Below, piece by piece: positions 5,555 to 6,422 of a stretch of DNA of 6,422 nucleotides (within the stretch, counting starts at the first letter, position 1; each line of letters starts with the position of its first letter). The stretch lies in NCBI GenBank assembly GCA_020426085.1, contig JAGQQP010000247.1, forward strand, positions 1 to 6,422, given 5' to 3'. The position numbers and the translations under genes were made by a program. The stretch is from Planctomycetaceae bacterium. GTDB lineage: Bacteria > Planctomycetota > Planctomycetia > Planctomycetales > Planctomycetaceae. The notes beneath the pieces were generated by a model. The model worked only from the letters and a program-made list of their open reading frames with translations, ran no database searches and was not told where the DNA came from.

Positions 5555-6391
5555 ATGCCCATACTTGTACGGGTATGCCTGCTTACCGCAGTTAGTTTAT
5601 TTACGATTTCACAATCAGCCTGTCAGCGTGGACCGAACGCCCAGTTGCGTCAGAGCATGTACCGCTCGCAACAGCTGTATGATCAGAACTCCGAACTGGC
5701 CATGCAACGTGATCAGTTCCAGCAGTCTGCCAACGCGCTGCAGCATGAACGCGATCAACTGGCTATGCGGGCTCAGTCACTGGAATCCAACCTGAATATC
5801 GCCAATAAGCGGCTCGATAACCTGAACGCAGAACGTTCAGAAATGCAGCAACGCTACGTCAGCCTGATGAAAAAGGCCAAGGGACAACCCAGTCCTCTGG
5901 ATGGCGAAGCGACCCGTCGCTTTCAGGAACTGGCAGACAAATATCCCGATTTCGAATTTGATCCGCATACTGGCGTCAGCAAATTTCACTCAGACATTCT
6001 GTTTGCGTCCGGTAGTGATAATCTGAAACCAGCAGCTCAGGAGATTCTGAACCAGTTTGCCGCCATTATGAATGACGGGAATGCCAAACGATTGAATGTT
6101 CTGGTTGTGGGTCACACAGACGATAAACCCATTTCGAAAGCCAGTACACAGCGACAGCACCGCACCAACTGGCATCTGTCAACCAACCGGGCCAACTCAG
6201 TTGTCCTTACACTCTCCAAATTCGGTGTGAAGCAGGAACGAATGGGAGCCGCCGGTTACAGTATGTTCCAGCCTGTTGTGCCTAACCAGAACGATTCGGC
6301 TCGACAGAAAAACCGTCGCGTGGAAATCTTTGTGCTCGCACCTGATGCCGTCGTCGCTGGCTGGGATCCTAATCCCACATTGTTGAATTAA
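5555..6391 (+). CDS. OmpA/MotB-family peptidoglycan-binding lipoprotein with coiled-coil stalk
   Basis: 278 residues. A signal peptide (1-22, hydrophobic core about 7-17) ends at SQSAC, where Cys23 is the likely lipidation site; Gln at -3 is unusual for a lipobox. Residues about 30-108 are Gln/Glu/Arg-rich, proline-free and probably a long coiled coil. The OmpA-like domain spans about 142-261: FHSDILFASGSDNLKPAAQ, then LVVGHTDDKPI with Asp189, NWHLSTNRA with Arg212, and NRRVEIFVL near the end. The Asp/Arg pair corresponds to the residues that bind diaminopimelate of peptidoglycan in OmpA proteins. The HTDD...NWHLST wording is closest to the MotB-like branch, but there is no MotB membrane helix and no motA nearby. 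It probably tethers the outer or cytoplasmic membrane to the cell wall. A good promoter and a long leader precede it; no terminator is seen in the 31 bases after the stop. Confidence 0.92.
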   Translation: MPILVRVCLLTAVSLFTISQSACQRGPNAQLRQSMYRSQQLYDQNSELAMQRDQFQQSANALQHERDQLAMRAQSLESNLNIANKRLDNLNAERSEMQQRYVSLMKKAKGQPSPLDGEATRRFQELADKYPDFEFDPHTGVSKFHSDILFASGSDNLKPAAQEILNQFAAIMNDGNAKRLNVLVVGHTDDKPISKASTQRQHRTNWHLSTNRANSVVLTLSKFGVKQERMGAAGYSMFQPVVPNQNDSARQKNRRVEIFVLAPDAVVAGWDPNPTLLN

Positions 6392-6422
6392 AATTCAGCC
6401 CAGCCACTCATACATTAAACAG

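Noticed and set aside
5472..5795. 107-codon plus-strand frame overlapping the OmpA-like start
   Set aside because: It is out of frame with the OmpA-like gene, has no ribosome binding site and gives a low-complexity, motif-free product.

Overview
The window looks like chromosomal DNA from a Gram-negative-type bacterium, most likely a planctomycete of the Gimesia/Rubinisphaera kind. The strongest hint is the prepilin-like protein at 4456-5067: its N-terminus (GFTLIELM...[14 protein letters not shown]) closely resembles the leader-plus-helix of the large planctomycetal pseudopilin families. The near-balanced base composition, Shine-Dalgarno sites of the AAGGAG type and outer-envelope protein families fit. 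The genus is an inference.

Left part (1-3891), all on the minus strand. Reading in the direction of transcription there is an HlyD/YbhG-like membrane fusion protein (3891-2767). Five bases later comes a fused ABC ATPase plus ABC-2 permease (2761-527). After a 142-base gap comes the N-terminal third or so of a fumarylacetoacetate hydrolase (FAH) family enzyme that runs off the left edge (384-1). The first two genes form a compact efflux/export unit in which the second gene's ribosome binding site lies inside the end of the first. The system resembles the ybhGFSR type, but with ATPase and permease in one polypeptide that probably works as a homodimer. No TolC-like outer-membrane partner is present in the window. 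The FAH gene may be co-transcribed or have its own weak promoter.

Middle (3892-4455). This is a 564-base divergent intergenic region. It is AT-rich near 4200-4260 and carries a minus-strand promoter candidate, a stem-loop at 4240-4271 and short palindromes. I see no convincing gene in it.

Right part (4456-6422), plus strand. A secreted pseudopilin-like, coiled-coil-rich protein of unknown role (4456-5067) is closed by a strong two-tier intrinsic terminator (5113-5165). Then comes a 5166-5554 intergenic region with a near-consensus promoter (5249-5277), followed by a long leader of about 270 bases. The leader holds four perfect inverted repeats and a possible 22-codon leader peptide. It precedes an OmpA/MotB-type peptidoglycan-binding lipoprotein with a long coiled coil (5555-6391).

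Most genes here concern the cell envelope: an efflux adaptor, an inner-membrane pump, a pseudopilin and a peptidoglycan-linked lipoprotein. The least explained items are the structured leader before the OmpA-like gene and the orphan pseudopilin. I found no mobile element, CRISPR array, tRNA or rRNA.
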